Translations under genes and position numbers: made by a program | Part shown: positions 6,868 through 10,309 of the stretch, in pieces | How the letters are laid out: the number at the start of each line of letters is the position of its first letter | Position numbering within the stretch: the first letter of the stretch is position 1 | Origin: Willaertia magna | Lineage: Eukaryota; Heterolobosea; Eutetramitea; Acrasida; Naegleriidae | DNA: 10,309 nucleotides | NCBI GenBank assembly: GCA_902984215.1 | Contig: CADWAF010001026.1 | Coordinates: 1 to 10,309 of the forward strand | Direction of reading: 5' to 3' | Notes under the pieces: generated by a model | Seen by the model: only the letters and a program-made list of their open reading frames with translations | Databases searched by the model: none | Told to the model about the DNA's origin: nothing

Positions 6868-9258
6868 TTAATTCAAATAAAATTGTTTTACATCATTTGG
6901 GTCATACCTTACACCACAAGCAGGACACTTTCTGTTCCTAGTTTTTAAATTAGCTGTAATGCATTCTTTACAAAAGGTATGGAAACATCTGGCAACAATT
7001 GTGTTGACCTCTCTTTCGTGACATTGGGAACAAGTAACTTTTCGTTTATAATGCTCAAGAGAAGTTTCATCAATGTTGGATTTAGTCTTTTCAAGTTGTA
7101 TTTTTTCTTCTTCTAACCTCTTTAATTTCAAAGCAGTTTTGTTATATTCATTCTCTTTCTTTTCTAAATCTTGCAATAATTGTAAATTCTTTTGATTGTA
7201 CTGTTCAACCTCCACGTGTATATTATTGTAACTTATTTTTAATTGCTCAATAATTTGTCGTTGTGTGTCTGTTAACTTTTTATATTGTAATTCTTCTAAC
7301 TTGTTCTTTTCAATGATATCCAATAAATAATTCTTTTCTATAGTTGTATTATTACTCTTCTTTTCAAACTCTGATTTGAGTTTATCAAATGAAACTATTT
7401 TACTTTGTAGTTTCTTTATATCTTCCTTTAGAGACTCTCCTAATTTCTCTGTTTTTATCTTTTCTTTAGTTGCATTTATACGTTGTTCTTCTGATCTATC
7501 TAGTTTCTTGGATAGATCATCCTTTTCTTGTTGCAACTTTTCAAAAAGTTGAATAGTTTCATTCAAAGATTGTTCGAACATTTCTGCTTGTTCCTTCCAT
7601 TTAACAACTTCATCAGAAACATTAACATCTGTACTACCTTGAGCTTGTTGTTCCATTTGAGCAAACTTTTTAGTAAGCTCCTCATTTCTCTTTCTAAACA
7701 TTTCAACTTGGCGTATAATTTCTTCCTTATCTTGTTTATAAAGCTTTAAGTCTTCATTAAGCTGCTTTACTTCTTTAGTATATTTATATTTCATCTTTGA
7801 TATCCTCTCCGCTAGATCCTTGCACTTGGTATTAAGTCTTATTTTCTCCCTCGTTAACTCACAAGAGTCGGTTTCCTTTACTAAATTTTCGATAGTTTGT
7901 TTTAATTTTCTTATCTCTTCTTTCCGTTCGTTAAGTTCTGTTTGGAACTTAGTCTTAGCATCCTCATATAATAAAGATAAATCTTTTCTCGAAACATTAA
8001 ACCTTTCTATTTCATCTTTATATTGCTCCTGGACATACTCTACTCTTGAAACTTGCTTTAAGTAATCATTTCTATATTGTTCACTCTCCATCATGGTTTG
8101 TTTTAATTTAACTTCCAACTGCAAAATTTTTAATTTATTTTCCTCATTGCTCTTATATTCTCTAGTATATTTATCAATGTATTCTTGTAAGTCATCATCC
8201 CTTCGCTTTATCATCTCTACCAAGTCTTCATTGCCTTGTGAAGAAGAAGAAGCAAATGGTGTACTACCATTCGGGAATGGCGATATTGGCGAAGTTAAAG
8301 TTGCAGATTTGATCTCTTCTTTTTCCATACTTAACTTTTCAATCTTCTTCAAAGCTTCCTTTAAATCATATTCCTTTTCCTCTAGTAAATTTTTTAACCT
8401 ACTAATCTCATCGTCAGATTGATTAATGTTCTCCTGTAACTCATTGTATTCATCCTTCATTGCTCTGTATTCAACATTCAATTGTTTAAGTCTTTCATCT
8501 AACAGTTTGCCATCAGAATTATTTTGAAGTTTATTTTCCTTTATATCGTTTATAGTACTCATAATCTTTGAAAAAACGTATTTTACTTGTTCTATAATAC
8601 GATTAATAGATTCTTCATCTGTTCTCTTATTATAAACCTTTTCGAAACCCGTTGCGAAATGAGTGGATAAATTAACTGGTAATCTTTCTAATTGAATTGT
8701 TAAGTCTTCTATCACCTGTTTTAAATAAATAAATATTGTTTTCTAAAATAAAAACTTACATGATTCCATAGTCGAATAATAGTATTAATTGTTGACGTTA
8801 GCTTTTCGTTCTTACTAGATATTTCCAGTATCGATTTATTTAATTGATTATTTAATTTAGTTAATTCTTTATTCTTAATTGTTAAATGCTTCTTCTGTTC
8901 TTGAAGAACTTTCAAATCAAGCTATTAAAATGTTAGTTTCTCAAATAATTAAAAATTTTTATCAACGTACTTGTTGCGAATTAGAAAGTGAATCATTTCC
9001 ATCCAATGAAAAACCTTTTAATTTCTTTATCGGTGGAGAAATTGGTGAATCTAGAGGTGTAGGGGTTAATGTTGGATTACTAGTTAATTGAGAAATATTA
9101 TTAATTTTTACAGGCGTCAGAGGTGTCGTAGGAACATTCGATAATCCATTTGTATTGATTACCATACTAGATGTTGTTGGAGTAGCATTTCCACCATTAT
9201 TTATACTTAACTCTTCTTGTTTTCTTTTTCTTTCCTCCTTTCCTTTCAATTTAAACAT
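6868..9258 (-). CDS. BRE1: Bre1/RNF20-type RING E3 ubiquitin ligase (three exons)
   Basis: Joining 9258-8971, 8921-8760 and 8715-6868 on the minus strand gives 765 residues, within the range of yeast Bre1 (about 700) and human RNF20 (975). With the E2 Rad6, Bre1 puts one ubiquitin on histone H2B during transcription. The C-terminus, from residue 712, is a C3HC4 RING: CSQC, then CFHTFCKEC, then KCPAC, ending in DPNDVKQFYLN, like the NDF/NDV..IYL end of RNF20 and Bre1. Most of the protein is charged coiled coil (about 98-710), broken by a Ser/Pro-rich hinge at 288-311. The N-terminal exon is disordered, with basic KEERKRK, a PPIKKLKG stretch that may be a nuclear signal, and several Ser/Thr-Pro sites. 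Exon 2 to 3 gives LWNHVIEDL, like the YWNQ segment of RNF20. The ATG has a stop two codons upstream. The region after 8715 begins with GTG (Val), so it is an exon and not a separate gene. Confidence 0.9.
8716..8759 (-). other. Intron 2 of the Bre1-type gene, 44 nt, phase 0
   Basis: On the minus strand it starts GTAAGT after the His codon of LWNH and ends AAAACAG before GTGATAGAAG. It joins LWNH to VIEDLTIQL. It is very short and made almost only of A and T. Confidence 0.85.
8922..8970 (-). other. Intron 1 of the Bre1-type gene, 49 nt, phase 0
   Basis: On the minus strand it starts GTACGT after the codons for SNSQQ and ends TTTTAATAG before CTTGATTTG. It joins QQ to LDLKVLQEQ, where the coiled coil begins. 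A CTAAC near the 3' end (GAAACTAACATTTT) is a plausible branch site. Confidence 0.85.
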
Positions 9259-10113
9259 ATTTTAGGACTTCCGAGCTCTTCTTTGCTTATTTTTTTATGA
9301 AGGTTTTTTGCCTCCAACTTTCGATAATCTAAGAATGCAATGAAACTGAAAGAGGTGATAGGAAGTAACAACATTGAGATGAGTCAATCAGTTTCGTTTA
9401 AGTTTAAAAGTATTTAAAATGTTGAGTAAATTATTAATAATCCAAAGTTCATTAAATAAAGCACATACCTCGTAAATAATAAATAGTTAAAGTAAATAAA
9501 GGTAAAATATTTACTTCAATAATGAATTAAAAGTAGATGAATAATAAATAGAAATAAATAATATTAATATATAAAGTCTTAGAATATGTAAAGTGGGAAG
9601 AAGATGTTGTGCAATTAAATCCTCTTTTCTCTTTCTTCAAATATTTTTTTTATGCGGTAATAACAACGGAGAAGTTTATTAAAAAATTATTTTTGTAGTG
9701 TCATTATTTATCTATGATCACTTCATGTTTCCTATACTAATATCCTGAATATTGAATAAAGAAATTAACTTTAATTTATTATTATTTGTTTGATTTTTAT
9801 AAATAAATAGTTTGTTTTGTGTGTAATATGGATTGCTAGGACACAAGCGGTATTTGTGAATTGACTTTGCTTGATTTTTAAAATAAAAAAAATTTGTTTT
9901 TTTTGATTTTGTGCTGAAACCACAACAAGAAATTTATTCCGAAATTAAAAATAACAAAAAGAACAGAATAGTTCCTTGTATTTATTTATTAATTTACCTT
10001 CAAAATAAAACTATCTTTACTGTACCTTCATATATCTTTACACATTGCCAAGGCTGCAATTCAAGAGGTTTGGATAGAATAATTCAGATGGAAAAAAAAT
10101 TAAATAAAAAAAA
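9259..10113. promoter_or_regulatory. AT-rich intergenic region between divergent genes
   Basis: The 855 bases hold no credible coding sequence or tRNA/rRNA that I can recognise. They separate the Bre1-type gene (minus) from the MED14-like gene (plus), so both promoters must lie here. Visible details: an inverted 8-mer, GAAACTGA at 9342-9349 and TCAGTTTC at 9388-9395, around a TGAGTCA at 9379-9385; a repeated 12-mer AATAATAAATAG at 9475-9486 and 9540-9551 in a stretch full of AATAAA; and A-runs next to the plus-strand start codon. None can be tied to a known factor. Confidence 0.45.
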
Positions 10114-10309
10114 ATGCAATTTTCTCAACCCACTTTTTCTCTTTTTGCTTTAATCCACCACTTGGTGAAAAAATCAAATGATGATTTGAAGAATTGTATT
10201 AGAGAAATGAATGAAATTACCTTGAATGAATATGCTGAAAATATTGATTTATTAAAAAAACAAATTTTATTTCAACATTTTCAAGAAACAAGGGAGAGAT
10301 TTATTCGAT
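10114..10309 (+). CDS. MED14: Probable Mediator subunit MED14, N-terminus (cut by window end)
   Basis: An ATG at 10114, two codons after an in-frame TAA, opens a frame that stays open for 65 codons to the window end. The readable part starts MQFSQPTFSLFALIHHLVKK and later has KKQILFQHFQETRERFIR. This fits the conserved MED14 (yeast Rgr1) N-terminus as I know it: a helix of form LSxLIxxLVxxxxxxL, a variable 15-25 residues, then a helix K..IL.xxxxTRxxFxRL. MED14 is the backbone joining head, middle and tail of Mediator, which links activators to RNA polymerase II. The loop between the helices (EMNEITLNEYAENIDLL) has no marker residues. The match is short and from memory of the family, so another helical protein is possible. 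Confidence 0.55.
   Translation, partial: MQFSQPTFSLFALIHHLVKKSNDDLKNCIREMNEITLNEYAENIDLLKKQILFQHFQETRERFIR

Noticed and set aside
7528..8422. Plus-strand open frames opposite the Bre1-type coiled coil
   Set aside because: Their Phe/Leu/Ser-rich content is the reverse complement of Lys/Glu-rich coiled-coil codons.
8721..8915. A separate small minus-strand gene ending in FRKQYLFI
   Set aside because: Its end reads through intron 2; correct splicing makes it exon 2 of the Bre1-type gene.
8879..9091. Plus-strand frame of 70 codons across intron 1 of the Bre1-type gene
   Set aside because: It is antisense to exon and intron sequence whose splice joins give a continuous Bre1-like protein.
10040..10075. 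tRNA-like GC-richer stretch
   Set aside because: No GGTTC-type T-loop, no matching acceptor arms and no anticodon stem can be drawn.
9911..10153. Plus-strand frame of 80 codons before the MED14-like gene
   Set aside because: It begins at a non-ATG codon, is low in complexity and overlaps the better supported start at 10114 in another frame.

Overview
The window looks like nuclear DNA of an AT-rich single-celled eukaryote that uses the standard genetic code. Every supported stop codon is TAA, no gene needs TAA or TGA read as an amino acid, and the introns are short (44, 49 and 82 nt) with GTAAG/GTACG...AG borders. A free-living amoeba or amoeboflagellate (for example a heterolobosean such as Naegleria) is my best guess, but this is a weak inference from composition, intron style and protein families.

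Left part (1 to about 1140): two gene fragments that are not intact. On the minus strand, 1-610 is a decayed importin-alpha-like (armadillo repeat) sequence with two frameshifts and an in-frame stop. On the plus strand, 668 to about 1140 is a piece of a leucine-rich-repeat protein with no usable start. It runs straight, through a few bases readable in both ways, into the 5'-truncated reading frame of the next gene. This is either a real rearrangement or an assembly chimera.

Centre (1174-5836, plus): a two-exon gene for the Nup98-Nup96 nuclear pore precursor. Order: Gle2-binding (GLEBS) motif, about 20 FG repeats, the Nup98 autoproteolytic domain ending in His-Tyr-Thr in place of the usual His-Phe-Ser, then the Nup96 Sec13-binding blade and alpha-solenoid. 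The single intron lies between the Nup98 and Nup96 halves, so retaining it would give a stand-alone Nup98 with a short cleavable tail.

Right part: a convergent minus-strand gene for an unrecognised multi-pass membrane protein (5853-6686), whose stop codon is only 16 bases from that of Nup98-96. Next is a three-exon minus-strand gene (9258-6868) for a Bre1/RNF20-type RING E3 ligase of histone H2B. Then come 855 bp of AT-rich non-coding DNA and, divergently, the start of a plus-strand gene (10114 to window end) that resembles the N-terminus of Mediator subunit MED14. Three of the intact genes therefore belong to the nucleus: transport, chromatin ubiquitination and RNA polymerase II transcription. 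They have no operon-like relation; the Bre1 and MED14 genes may share a divergent promoter region.
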